Origin: Miscanthus floridulus
Taxonomy: Eukaryota > Streptophyta > Magnoliopsida > Poales > Poaceae
Length of the DNA: 64,000 bases
Direction: 5' to 3'
NCBI RefSeq assembly: GCF_019320115.1
Contig: NC_089591.1
Location: 59,323,702 to 59,387,701, forward strand
The notes beneath the pieces were generated by a model that saw only the letters and a list, made by a program, of their open reading frames with translations, ran no database searches and was not told where the DNA came from. Each line of letters begins with the position of its first letter. Position 1 is the stretch's first letter. Positions 34,283-44,339 of the stretch are shown here, piece by piece. The position numbers were made by a program, and so were the translations under genes.

Positions 34283-34725
34283 CTCGGGACGACCGGACGC
34301 TCCGGTCGTATCGATCGGATGCAGGACCTTAGCGTCCTGTCAACAGATGCTCGCCATGTGTCGCCTCCATTCAACCTCAGTCACTTGATCTCAACGGTCA
34401 AGTGATGACCGGACGCAGCTGCTCAAAGTGACCGGACGCAGCAACCCCAGCGTCCGGTCGTTTCCAGTAAGGTACTAGTCGCGACCGGACGTGTCCGGTC
34501 GGTCACGATCGGACACAGCATCAGCGTCCGATCCTTCTCCAACTTTTCTATGTCGCTTACGTCACCGTATGTCAGCCTGACCGGACGCACCCTGCCAGCA
34601 TCCGGTCACTTTCAGCACCAGCGTCCGGTCAAAGACCGAAACCGCGCACTCACTGCTGCCACTGACCGGACGTAGGACCCCAGCATCCGGTCACCACGTG
34701 ACCAGCGTCCGGTCCACTCTGTGAG
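34283..34725 (-). repeat. GACCGGACGC / GCGTCCGGTC motif array
   Basis: About 18 direct and inverted copies, some fused as palindromes such as GACCGGACGTGTCCGGTC, in about 440 bp upstream of the LTR TATA box. CpG-rich in an otherwise AT-leaning LTR. Confidence 0.75.
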
Positions 34726-35640
34726 ACCCTATCTTTTCTGTATAGGGCGCTGGTGGCACCATCGGACTGTCCGCACTCTATGGGCGGACACTCCGCCGGT
34801 GGAGTTTGAACCCTTCTCACCTCCGTTCCATCGCCGAGTTGATCCACATCAACTCCAACTTCATCTCCTTTATAAATGTGCTAACACCATCAAGTGTACA
34901 CCACTATGTGTATGTGTGTTAGCATTTTCACAATCATTTTTCAAAGGATTAGCCACTCAACTTGCCACGCCACTCAATCCTAGCAACGATGCAAAGTTAG
35001 ATCACTTGAATGGCACTAGATGACAGATATGCAAATAAGTTTGCCCCTCTTGATAGTACGGCCATCTATCCTAAACCCAGTCATCAACTTCTCTACACAC
35101 CTATGACCGGTGAAATGAAATGCCCTAAGTTATACCTTTGCCTTGCACATTCCATTCCATCTCCTCCAATGTCAATGCAACACATGCACCAACACAATCA
35201 ACAATGATATGATCCACTTCATATCATCACATGATCATATTGGTTCATCGATCTTGACTTCACTTTCTTTTCACCGTTGCCTTCGTTCATCAGCGCCAAG
35301 TCTTGCTTAAGCTTCACCGCCACACGGTCCATCGCTCCAAAGCCTCCAACTTGCCCTTCACGCTCGCAACCGGTCCATCAAGCCAAGTCTTGTCTTGATC
35401 TTCTCCACCTTGATTACATGACTCAATGTCATGTCTCATTTGCAATGAGCTCCTTCATCATCATATGTGTGAGCTTTGCAACATCTCTAAACCATTTTCA
35501 CCTTCATGGCATATGTTGCTCACACACATGTACCTGTGGACTAATCACCTGTGTATCTCACATAAACACAATTAGTCCATCTAGGTTGTCACTCAATTAC
35601 CAAAACCACAAAAGGACCTTTCACATGGTTACTTGTGGAA

Positions 35641-35662
35641 AAGAGATGAGATGAGATGAGAT
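35641..35662. repeat. (GAGAT)n microsatellite
   Basis: AGAGATGAGATGAGATGAGA right beside the solo LTR. Confidence 0.8.
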
Positions 35663-36235
35663 GCTTAAAGAAGTGCTTGATATAGAATAGGTGCAAATTG
35701 GATACTGATAATAACTCAATACTCAACTAAAACATGAAAAGTAAGGATCCACTTGTAGTAAGCTCTTCTGCAAAAGTTAGTCTTGCTTCAAACTTTCCTT
35801 TAAGCCTGCATACCCTTGGAGTCTTTTCTTTTAGTCGGGTAAGACTTGTTGAGTACCCTTAAGTACTCAGGATTTGTTAACCTCTGTTGCAGGTTCTGAC
35901 TTATGCTGCTAAACGAGGTCATGTCAGTGGGCTTGATATGATCTGGTTGTCTCTCCTACCTTAGGTGTTTCACCTAAGTTGCTTCTGTAGTCCTACTCAC
36001 CTGTTGGAACTTAAAAGTTAAGTTTTTACTGGAACATGTTTTGTAAACTAATATTATAAATCTTCCGCACTCCGATGTTTATTATTTTGTAACAAATGTT
36101 ATATTGTTGTGGTAACTCCATGTGATCCTGTATGAGTTGTAAAATGTAGATGATTCAGGGTTTCTCGAGGACACCCGACAGACTACTTGAATTATCTGGC
36201 TCTCGTGTGTAGTAGTCAGAGGTCTTTAAGGACAA

Positions 36236-37605
36236 TGACAGGTGCACGCGGGCCATATAATTAGGGCACAGCTGGACGGTGTGCGGAGAGAGGCATAAGA
36301 GGGTCGTCAGCAGAGGACGGTGTGCAGAGGGAGGCGTTGGCGGCGCAATAAGCAGATGGCGGAGGGCGACAGGCCAGAGATTGGCGCTTTCTCGATGCTC
36401 GTGACTACGAGGCGGGGAGGGGAAGAGGTTGTAGCCCGAGCGGGTTCGCGAATATTCTCCGCTTAATGGGCGATAGACCCGCCGTCATCTGCATCGGACG
36501 GTTCACGTCGCGAGTTGGCTTGATCTAACAGTTAATGGGTTAACGGGTGACGTGGCCCGATCCACATGCCTGCTTTTGGTGCAAGATTCCTATATAGAGA
36601 TTAGTCCATTACCCAATAATAGCCATCTTTTTAACTGCTTCTCTTATTTCATTTATGCATTGTCCTTACACTCGTACCACACTTGAAATTGAGCATAGGA
36701 GTATATCTGCTATGTAGACCAAATGGTTAAAACCATCCAATATTTCCATAAACTGAATGTGCAGACTGCAGAGAAGGGTACAAAGTTTGTATCAGTACAG
36801 GCTTAGTAGGAGCTTCTAATATCTAGCACTAATAATATGTAGAATCACATATGACTGAACAAACATTCTGGGGACTGAAAACAATATTTGCTTCGCTAAT
36901 AGGGCTTAGATTGGATTGGATACACATAAATTGTCTTTTCAAGAACCTTAAATTAATTAATAATTGGGAAGCAGTTTTCTTTTGGTTAACTTGTTTTGCT
37001 ACAATTATTATCATGACATCCTTAAAAAAATATGAAACTATTATCCATTATTGTTTGTGCATATATCATGAGTCTGAGCTGTCATCTTTGCTTTTAGCTG
37101 TGCAAGGAACAGACTGCATCATGGTCAGCAGGTACAATAGTTGAACAGAACACATGTAAATCATCAACTCCATGATGTTATTGCAGGATATATCTGAGCA
37201 CCCAACTATATGTTCATCTCGACCAAAGATTCATGCCAAATGATGCGGGCTTGATTCTGGTCCCTGCACTGGAGATTTTATGGTGTCAAACAATTTTCAT
37301 GACTCAATATAGCATAATCAGTGAGATCACCGAACACTGATAGGAGAGAATGTTACACCGAGCTATGCTTAGTTTTGGACTTTGAAGCACGCCATCTGTT
37401 TGTTCAGCTTATGTTTTATCCAGCTATGATTTGAGTTTTGGAACGTGGTGCTTCGACGTTGTGATCTGTATCACGGCCAAGAACTTGAGCGTATGGACTC
37501 TTTTATATCGTTTCAGATGGAACACTCTACTGCAGTGTGTCCTCTTAAGTTAGTACCAGGTGCAAAGAGAGAAATACTAGACTTGGCTTATCCAGTTTAT
37601 ATATA
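36236..37605. other. Intergenic DNA, no gene seen
   Basis: A GC-rich stretch (36240-36560) with no open frame of note is followed by AT-rich DNA. It resembles promoter or 3' UTR debris, but no exon can be supported. Confidence 0.4.
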
Positions 37606-37844
37606 CTTCCTCCCGCGTAAAATAAGGATCGTTCTCGCTTCTTAAAAAGTCAAAACGTTTTAAGTTTGACTAAATAAATATAAAAAAATATTAATATGTA
37701 TACTACATAATTAGTATCATTCGATAAATCGTTAAATCTATTTTATAATAAACTTATGTTGCTAATATTTTTTATAAATCTAGTTAAACTTAACAGAGTT
37801 TAAGCGGTACAAATACTATAGTGATATTTATTTTGAGACGTAGG
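37606..37844. mobile_element. Stowaway-like MITE
   Basis: 239 bp between TA dinucleotides (37604-37605, 37845-37846). Left end CTTCCTCCCGCGTAAAATAA; right end TTATTTTGAGACGTAGG. A further single Stowaway end (TATTTTGGACGGAGG) sits at about 37926-37940. Confidence 0.7.
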
Positions 37845-37968
37845 TAATATGTTCTGTGTTCTGGTTTAGAAAATTTGTCATTACCATACACTGCTTGCTG
37901 AATGGGCACAAATATCAGCGATACTTATTTTGGACGGAGGTGACATGTTCTGGTTTAGGCCACGTTTA

Positions 37969-38202
37969 GGGCGCGTTTGGATGAAAAAAAAAATTTGGGT
38001 TTTGGTTATTGTAGCACTTTCGTTTGTATTTGGTAATTAGTGTCTAATTATGGACTAATTAGGTTCGAAAGTTTCGTCTCGCGATTTCTCGCTCAACTGT
38101 GCAAATAGTTTTTTTTTCGTCTACATTTAGTACTCCATGCATGTGCCGCAAGATTCGATGTGATGGATACTGCGCAAGATTTTTTGGGAACTAAACATGC
38201 CC
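37969..38202. mobile_element. Tourist-like MITE, copy 3
   Basis: 234 bp starting GGGCGCGTTTGG and ending CTAAACATGCCC, flanked by TTA on both sides (37966-37968, 38203-38205), the PIF/Harbinger target. It lies about 320 bp upstream of the PPR start codon. Confidence 0.85.
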
Positions 38203-38523
38203 TTACACAATTTGTCGTTACCATTAGCTGCTTGCCGTTTGACGCGTCGAAAAGATGTTCCAACGTCCTGTTTAGTACGCTGCTGTCAGTATTTTTTTTA
38301 TTTCACATTCACATAGAACTGTGTTCTTGTATTGGTAGTGCCGTGCATCCTAGAAATGTACTTGCATGTTTGTTTGTGTAATTGAAAAAATACAGATGAG
38401 TAGATTTGTCACTTGTTTAATGCCACACGCAAATCAAATCCACGGAAAAACTCACCAGACACCAAAGCACAACAACCGCCGGCCGATTCGTGGAACACCT
38501 TGCGGCTGTTGTCTGTTGATGCC

Positions 38524-40127
38524 ATGGCGGCGCCGTCGCTGTGGCAGCTGGAGGACGCGGTCATCGCGAGGCTCCGCACCTGCGCCACGTTCCGGGACTT
38601 CCTCCGAGCGCACGGCCTCGCCGTGCGGCTGTGCCTCTCCCAGAGCAGCTACGTCGCGACCCAGATCGTGCACATCTGCAACGGCCACGGCCGCGCCGCG
38701 CACGCCGCGCGGGTTTTCACCCTGGTCCCCGCCCCGAACTTCCACCTCCACAACGCCATGATCAAGGCCTACGCGCAGAACCACCTCCACTGCGACGCGG
38801 TCGAGGTCTACGTCCGCATGCTCAGGTGCCTCCCGCACACTTCTTCGAGCGGCGGCTTCTCCGTCGGCTACCGGTTCACGTACCCGTTCCTCCTCAAGGC
38901 CTGCGGCTTCTCAGCTCGGCAGGCAGGTGCACGCGCACGTGGCGAGGTCCGGGTGCGAGTCACACGCCATCGTAAAGAACTCCCTGATCGAGATGTATAC
39001 GCGTTGCGGGGATTTGTCGCTCGCGCGCAAGGTGTTCGATGGAATGCGGGAGAAGGACGTGGTCTCCTGGAACACTCTCATCTCTGCGCACGCGAGAATG
39101 GGGCAGATGAGGAAGGCACGGGAATTGTTCCATTCGATGCCTGACAAGACGGTGGTTTCCTGGACCGCCTTGGTGTCAGGATACACCGCGGTTGGGGACT
39201 TCACAGGTGCGGTCGAGGTGTTCAGGCTGATGCAGATGGAAGGATTCGAACCAGATGACGTGAGCATCGTCGCGGTGCTGCCGGCCTGTGCCCAACTTGG
39301 CGCCCTGGAGCTTGGCCGGTGGATATATGCTTACTGCAACAAGCACGGCATGCTGGGAAAGATATACATTTGCAACGCGCTGATGGAGATGTACGGGAAG
39401 TGCAGGAGCATCGAGAAAGCGCTGCAGCTGTTCCATGGCATGTCCGAGAAGGATGTCATCTCATGGAGCACAGCAATTGGTGGCCTCGCGGCACACGGGA
39501 GAGCACGCGAGGCTGTCAGGCTGTTTAAGGTGATGGATAGAGAAGGAAGGGTGATGCCAAATGGCATCACATTCGTGGGGCTCTTGTTGGCCTGCTCCCA
39601 CGCTGGGCTCCTGGACGAAGATCTGCGCTACTTCGATTGAATGAAGGAAGATTATGGTGTGGAACCCGGCGTCGAGCACTACGGCTGCGTCGTCGACCTC
39701 CTCGGTCGCTCAGGGCGAATCCAACGCGCGCTCGACACCATAGGGGTCACTGCTCAGCGCGTGCCGCAGCCACAGCGACGTCGACACAGCCGTGGTGGCG
39801 GCCGAGCGGCTCGTCGAGCTGGAGCCAGGGGATGTGGGCAACCTTGTCATGCTGGCCAACGTGTATGCCGCTGCGGGCCGGTGGGGCGACGTGGCGAGTA
39901 CGAGGAAGGAGATACGGAGACGGAGCACGAGGAAGATGCCCGGGTGCAGCATGATCGAGGTGGACAACGTGGTGCGCGAGTTCGTCGCCGGGGAGGACCT
40001 GGGGCCTGAGTTGGGAGGTATTGCTGCCGTATTGGATATCCTGGCCTCACAGCTTGCCGATGATGAAGAATTAGTTGATTCAGATTGTGGGGGTGATGGG
40101 AATGTGTTTGCTAGTGGGCAGTACTGA
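38524..40127 (+). pseudogene. PLS/E-type PPR gene (MEF21-like) with three lesions
   Basis: Pentatricopeptide-repeat protein of the organelle RNA-editing class. Such proteins bind one organellar RNA site through paired helical repeats. Start ATG 38524 (GCCATGGCG). The N-terminus LEDAVIARLR...CLSQSSYVATQIV, about seven to eight PPR motifs (DVVSWNTLISAHARMGQM, TVVSWTALVSGYTAVGDF, DVISWSTAIGGLAAHGRA and others) and a C-terminal E/E+ region ([10 protein letters not shown]) closely resemble Arabidopsis MEF21 (At2g20540) as I remember it. Lesions: a frameshift at about 38908-38914; TGA at 39638-39640 where another codon should link YFD to MKEDYG; and a deletion/frameshift at about 39743-39750 removing the segment before LLSAC. 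The last frame ends with TGA 40125-40127. Either a recent pseudogene or a gene hurt by assembly errors. Confidence 0.8.
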
Positions 40128-40135
40128 ACTATATT

Positions 40136-40588
40136 GGAAGAGGTGGCCCGATGGTGGAATATGAAGAGACTAGCATCAGGAAGAGAGCTAGTAGATGGCG
40201 ATAGCTTTCAGGTGTTGTTCTGGTCTCTGACCAAAGGTTCATTTCCAGGATAGCTTCCATCAATGCTGTGGTAAAAAGTTCTCCCACCAACAATTACAAA
40301 GGCTCTATGAGGAGTTGATTGAGAATGAAGAAGACTGCCAGCTGGATAGATATAAGTCATCTGAGCAATCAGGACGGTAAGAGCAGTTTCAGTGCACTGA
40401 GGTCACATATTTTGTAATTTGTATATAGTGCATTATCTTAACCTTAATCTTTGATATTGAAGGAGTCGATGGCTATGGTCCGGTCTCATTACTCATCCTT
40501 CTACCTATGCTCCAGTTAAAGGGCTTTACCTCTATGGTGGTGTCAGTACAGGGAAGACGATGCTTATGGACCTGTTCTATGGACAGCT
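40136..40588 (+). pseudogene. AFG1/LACE1-type AAA ATPase gene fragment with introns
   Basis: Exon fragments of the mitochondrial AFG1-like ATPase. The first part (40150-40205) reads GPMVEYE then, after a one-base shift, LASGRELVDGDSFQ. The next exon (about 40281-40376) encodes QQLQRLYEELIENEEDCQL and DRYKSSEQSGR and ends at a GTAAG donor (40377). The next (40463-40588) encodes SRWLWSGLITHPSTYAPVKG, then a Walker A region GGVSTGKTMLMDLF (usual GGVGTGKT altered), and ends before the GTAAGT donor at 40589. Retained introns mean a DNA-level copy, not a retrocopy. Nothing downstream encodes the rest of the ATPase. It begins within 10 bp of the PPR stop. Confidence 0.75.
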
Positions 40589-41134
40589 GTAAGTCTATCA
40601 GTTCTAGCCTTCTAGGATAAGATCTCCGTCACACCACTTTGTGATGGAGTTCCAAAGTTTGGGTCTAGTAACAGCACAGGAGCTTATCGGTTCGTCACAC
40701 TGATTGATGTATGGTTCTTGTTTTCTCTAACTCTATCACGTTTCAGTTTGTCTCAGCCTCAATATATGCAGACAAGCATTTATTCTGTATTTGAACTTTA
40801 TGACACCTAAAAGTTCGACATTCAGTGCGGTTGCCTTAAGGAGGTTTTATCATAGAATATATCTGATCGCATGCAGTAGTCCCTCATACTTAAAAATATA
40901 TACTTGAATGTAAACAACAGAAATATATTTTTCCCTCAATCTGAATTCTAAAATTCTTCGCCAATAGATTTTGCATACTACTGCCTACATTTTCTTATCT
41001 TCAAATAATGAATGATTTTTTTAGTTATGTGCGAGAACAAAGTAAGGCTGTTATGTACAGCCGAGGCTGGACTAGTAGAACTGTTTGAGATGGAACACTT
41101 TTGTTTTATAAAGAATCAATAAAGCTAAAAATAA
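40589..41134 (+). repeat. Duplicated block, copy A (AFG1 intron side)
   Basis: Begins with the intron after the AFG1 exon (CTATCAGTTCTAGCCTTCTA) and runs to the ClpP-derived segment. Copy B is at 42469-42946, shorter by an internal deletion. No ORF. Confidence 0.7.
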
Positions 41135-41840
41135 TGCTCTGTCTCTCCTATGTCTGATACTGTGGGCAGTGATTCACTGAAGCTCGGTGGAGGAGGAGGT
41201 GGGGTGAATAAGGGAATGGAAGAGCCATCCTCAGCGTGATGGGCAGTCACAAGGTGCAATCCTTTTCCTGTTCTGTAGCTATCTTATATTGGATTTACGC
41301 TTTAATTCTTACATGAGGTGAATAACTTAATTTTTTGGCTGCTGGGATTATCCACTAGCTACACTGTTTGTTTTGCTACCTTAATTGATCTGTTGCTGCG
41401 AACAAATGGTCTCTGTTATGAGCCCTCATCTGTGGTGATAAATGTATTGTTAAAGACTTTTTCGTCTGAAACCAATCAACCCTGATTAAAGGACAGAAAA
41501 CCACAGCCTTGCAACATTGTGTTTGTATTTCGTGTCGGAGCTAATTTAGAGTGCCGTTTTTGTAGCTGTGTTATGACTTAGTGTCATGTGATGCTAATAT
41601 CTTGAGTTAGTTGAACAGTCCATGAGTATTGTGCAATCTCTGAATCAGGAGGTTTTCTCCCACTTGTATTTTTCATAGCACTTAGAGCTTTCTCTAGTGA
41701 GAGGCTGATTTGAAATAGAGTTTTCTATTAAGAATTGAGTGCGGCTTGCATTTTTATTTCTTGTGTTGGATTGGCGGAACTGGATACTCAAATTTCTGTC
41801 TCTGAAACTAGAAGGGACCTGGCACTGTTTATTTTGAAGA
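41135..41840 (+). pseudogene. ClpP 3'-end fragment, copy A
   Basis: Corresponds to the last about 33 codons of the ClpP gene plus about 600 bp of its 3' flank. The reading resembles SLLC..TVGSDSLKLGGGGGG-type sequence and ends at TGA 41237-41239 in the same context (CCATCCTCAGCG) as the intact gene. No catalytic part is present, so it cannot make a protease. Confidence 0.75.
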
Positions 41841-42286
41841 TAGAATCATATGTGCCATTACCCAATACTAGTCATCGTTTTAAACATGCCTTATTCAAGG
41901 GTTGTCACTCGTTAAGGGAGTGGTCTGGCTGTCTTCTGTGAGATTGTGACTGCAGTGGCTCAGAAATCGATAGCACAACGGCACAAGTGAAAAAGAGGTG
42001 GCTACAGGGGGTCTTGGTGCCGCTTGTTGCACATATGAGGGAGAGGGACAGACAATGGAACCTTGCATTGCGTGTTGCCTCAGTTTCTCCATTGGATTTC
42101 TCCGTACGGATTGCAGTGGTATATCGACACAGCGCCAATGCATTACCTACACCCAGTGACTCAAATGATGGTTTTTGCGGCTGCTGCTGTTTTGTTGCGA
42201 GAAAAAAATACTGCACCATTGTTGATAAGCCGGGCTTATAAGTTGGAGCGAACATGTCGGGGATCTGTCACTTGGCTGAGCTAGGG
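41841..42286. other. Spacer between the duplicated units
   Basis: No recognised gene. Short open frames occur on both strands (about 41905-42255) without known motifs. Confidence 0.35.
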
Positions 42287-42437
42287 GTCGTGCGCGGCCG
42301 GCAGACCGTGAAACTAGTGAGTGCCCCTCAGTTGCAGTGGTACTGCACTACTGCTCGACGCAGATTCCATATAGATTCCTTTCACACCTTCCTCCAAATA
42401 AAGAACAGTACTTGCAGCTACGTGCAGTACTACTGCT
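42287..42437 (+). repeat. Short repeated segment X, copy 1
   Basis: Contains CGGCAGACCGTGAAACTAGT and CGACGCAGATTCCATATAGA. The same segment with internal deletions recurs at 43487-43630, each time next to the AFG1/ClpP duplicated material. Confidence 0.65.
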
Positions 42438-42946
42438 CTATGCTTATGGACCTGTTCTATGAATAGCTGTAAGTCTATCAGTTCTAGCCTTCTAGGATAA
42501 GATCTCCGTCACACCACTTTGTGATGGTGTTCCAAAGTTTGGGTCTAGTAACAGCGTAGCAGCTTATTGGTTCGTCACACTGATTGATGTATGGTTCTTG
42601 TTTTCTCTCACTTTATTACGTATTTGAACTTTATGACACCTAAAAGTTCAACATTCAGTGTGGTTGCCTTAAGGAGGTTTTATCATAGAATAGATCTGAT
42701 TACATGCAGTAGTCCCTCGTACTTAAAGTTATATACTTGAATGTAAACAACCGAAATACATTTTCCCTCAATCTGAATTCTAAAATTCTCCGCCAATAGA
42801 TTTTGCATACTACAGCCTACTTTTTCTTATCTTCAAATAATGAATGGTTTTTTAGGTTATGTACGAGAACAAAGTAAGGCTGTTACCAGTAGAACTGTTT
42901 GAGATGGAACACTTTTGTTTTATAAAGAATCAACAAAGCTAAAAAC
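42438..42946 (+). repeat. Duplicated block, copy B (AFG1 relic)
   Basis: Starts with the tail of the AFG1 exon (CTTATGGACCTGTTCTATG, now followed by a stop) and its GTAAGTCTATCAG splice donor and intron. Diverged from copy A and lacking about 80 bp near 42610. Confidence 0.7.
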
Positions 42947-43480
42947 AAGGTCATCGAGCTCTGCCCTGTCTCTCTTGTCCCTGATGCTGTGGGCAGTGAT
43001 TCGCTGAAGCTCGGTGGAGGAGGAGATGGGGGTGAACAAGGGAATGGAAGAGCCATCCTCGCGTGATGGGCAGTCACAAGGTGCAATCCTTTTCGTGTTC
43101 TGTAGCTATCTTATATTGAATAACTTAATTTTGTGGCTGCTGGGATTATTCACTAGCTACACTGTTCTTTTGCTACTTTGATTGGTCTGTTGCTGCTAAC
43201 GAATGCTATCTGTTATGAGCCCTCATCTGTGGTGATAAATGTATTGTTAAAGAATTGTTCGTCTGAAACCAATCAACCCTGTTTAATAAAGGATAAAAAA
43301 CCACAGCCTTGCAACGTTGTGTTTGTATTTCGTGTCGGGGCTAATTTAGAGTGCCGTTTTTGTAGTTGTGTTATGACTTAGTGTTATATGATGTTAATGT
43401 CTTGAGTTAGTCGAACAGTTCACGACTCATGAGTATTGTGCGAATCTCTGAATAAGAGGTTTTCTCCCACTTGTATTTTT
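42947..43480 (+). pseudogene. ClpP 3'-end fragment, copy B
   Basis: Begins with the ClpP codons for VIE (GGTCATCGAGCTCTGCCCTG against GGTTATCGAGCACCGCCCTG), closer to the parent than copy A at this end. It has a 2-bp loss just before the stop (CCTCGCGTGA) and continues into the 3' flank to about 43480. Confidence 0.75.
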
Positions 43481-43486
43481 CATGGC

Positions 43487-43630
43487 AGCGACCAGGCAGA
43501 CCGTGAAACTAGTGCCCATCAGTTGCAAAAAGTCGACGCAGATTCCATATAGATTCCTCTCACACCTTCCTCCAAATAAAGAAGAGTATATATATAAATA
43601 TATGTGCAGCTACGTGCAGTAGAATGCATG
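43487..43630 (+). repeat. Short repeated segment X, copy 2
   Basis: GGCAGACCGTGAAACTAGTG, then CGACGCAGATTCCATATAGA, ending GTGCAGCTACGTGCAGTA; matches 42287-42437. It marks the start of what would be a third unit, truncated. Confidence 0.6.
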
Positions 43631-44082
43631 TGCCACTGTGGCAGTGTTTGTACGCGGCGACGGCACGCACATGGAAACAGCACATGTCGCGCACGCTTGC
43701 TTCTCACTTCTCAGAAGGATCCATGGACTCCTCCTTGGTGCATGGACACATATGGTGATGGTGTCGTGCTCCCTTCGGCCCTTCCCTTCTCCCTTGCGCG
43801 CGCGCCTGCCCCTGCCTTGTTTTGTTTTCTTGCGAGGCAGGAATCATATGCGGCACGACATGGTGCGTCGTCCGAGTGCGCCGCGGCGGCTTGCCTGCGG
43901 CCTCACGTGTTCTTCTGCGCCACAACAACTTTGTCGCCATGTTGGCGTGTTAGCTAGGCTGGCTGTCGCTTTCTCGTGCCAGAACCAAGGGATTCGCTTC
44001 ACATGGTCCCATTTCCGCAGGGCCTTGGCCCTTGGCGCACCGCTCCCATCACCTGCGTCGAGAGGATTGCTCCCGTCACTCG
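43631..44082. other. GC-rich DNA, no supported gene
   Basis: Open frames of up to 160 codons exist on the plus strand, but overlapping frames on both strands are equally open and none shows a known motif. Confidence 0.4.
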
Positions 44083-44205
44083 TATGGAGAACCACAAAAT
44101 TTAGAAAAGGCTTTGCATGAGAAATATTCGTCTGGAGAACCACAAAATTTAGAAAAAGCTTTGCATGATAAAGATCTGTCAGGAGAACCACAAATGATAA
44201 AGATT
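44083..44205 (+). repeat. Three-unit tandem repeat of about 51 bp
   Basis: Units share GGAGAACCACAAAATTTAGA and AAGCTTTGCATGA; the frame encodes repeated GEPQNLEKALHD. It precedes the copia pol remnant. Origin unknown. Confidence 0.65.
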
Positions 44206-44339
44206 GGGGAAAAAAAAGCTATGGATTTAGAGTACATGGCTCTTATGAAAAACTAGTGCCGAGTGCAGGAACGGTGGACCGACGATGCCCGTCCCAAACG
44301 GTCACATGAGACGGAGCGCAGAAGACATCGCCGGTGGGG
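44206..44339. other. Junction DNA before the copia remnant
   Basis: Short stretch with no assignable content. Confidence 0.3.

Larger units (their letters stand above)
33152..35623 (-). mobile_element. Solo copia (Sirevirus-like) LTR with perfect TSD
   Basis: 2,472 bp from TGAAAGATCGAG to AGGACCTTTCA, flanked by CATGG on both sides (33147-33151, 35624-35628), with no internal region: a solo LTR left by LTR-LTR recombination. The CTAGAGGGGGGTGAATAG block near 33171 places its transcription end at the left, so it lies in minus orientation. Minus TATAAATA at 34232-34239. A second copy of this LTR family is at 45870-54636. Confidence 0.85.
30260..36235 (+). mobile_element. Diverged relative of the 4.5 kb LTR-like unit
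   Basis: Shares order and phrases with 16569-21047: a GC-rich block (30340-31250), AT-rich middle, GGCAAGCCC...CATGAACCC (32410 versus 19518), TTAAGGACCG (32768 versus 19890) and GGAGTCTTTTCTTTT...CGGGTAAG (35818 versus 20457). Both ends are uncertain: the right probably falls near GACAATGACA (about 36230), and the TGTAACACC start was not found. It is interrupted by the solo LTR 33152-35623. No coding domains; the GC-rich block has only chance frames. Confidence 0.45.

Noticed and set aside
38452..38838. 128-codon minus-strand frame opposite the PPR gene
   Set aside because: Antisense shadow of GC-rich PPR coding sequence.
26600..44000. A functional mitochondrial protein-quality module (ClpP, AFG1, PPR) as a gene cluster
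   Set aside because: Only ClpP is intact. AFG1 is a fragment, PPR is broken, and their closeness is better explained by duplication and capture debris.
43638..44120. 160-codon plus-strand frame
   Set aside because: GC-rich, no motif, and frames on the other strand are also open.
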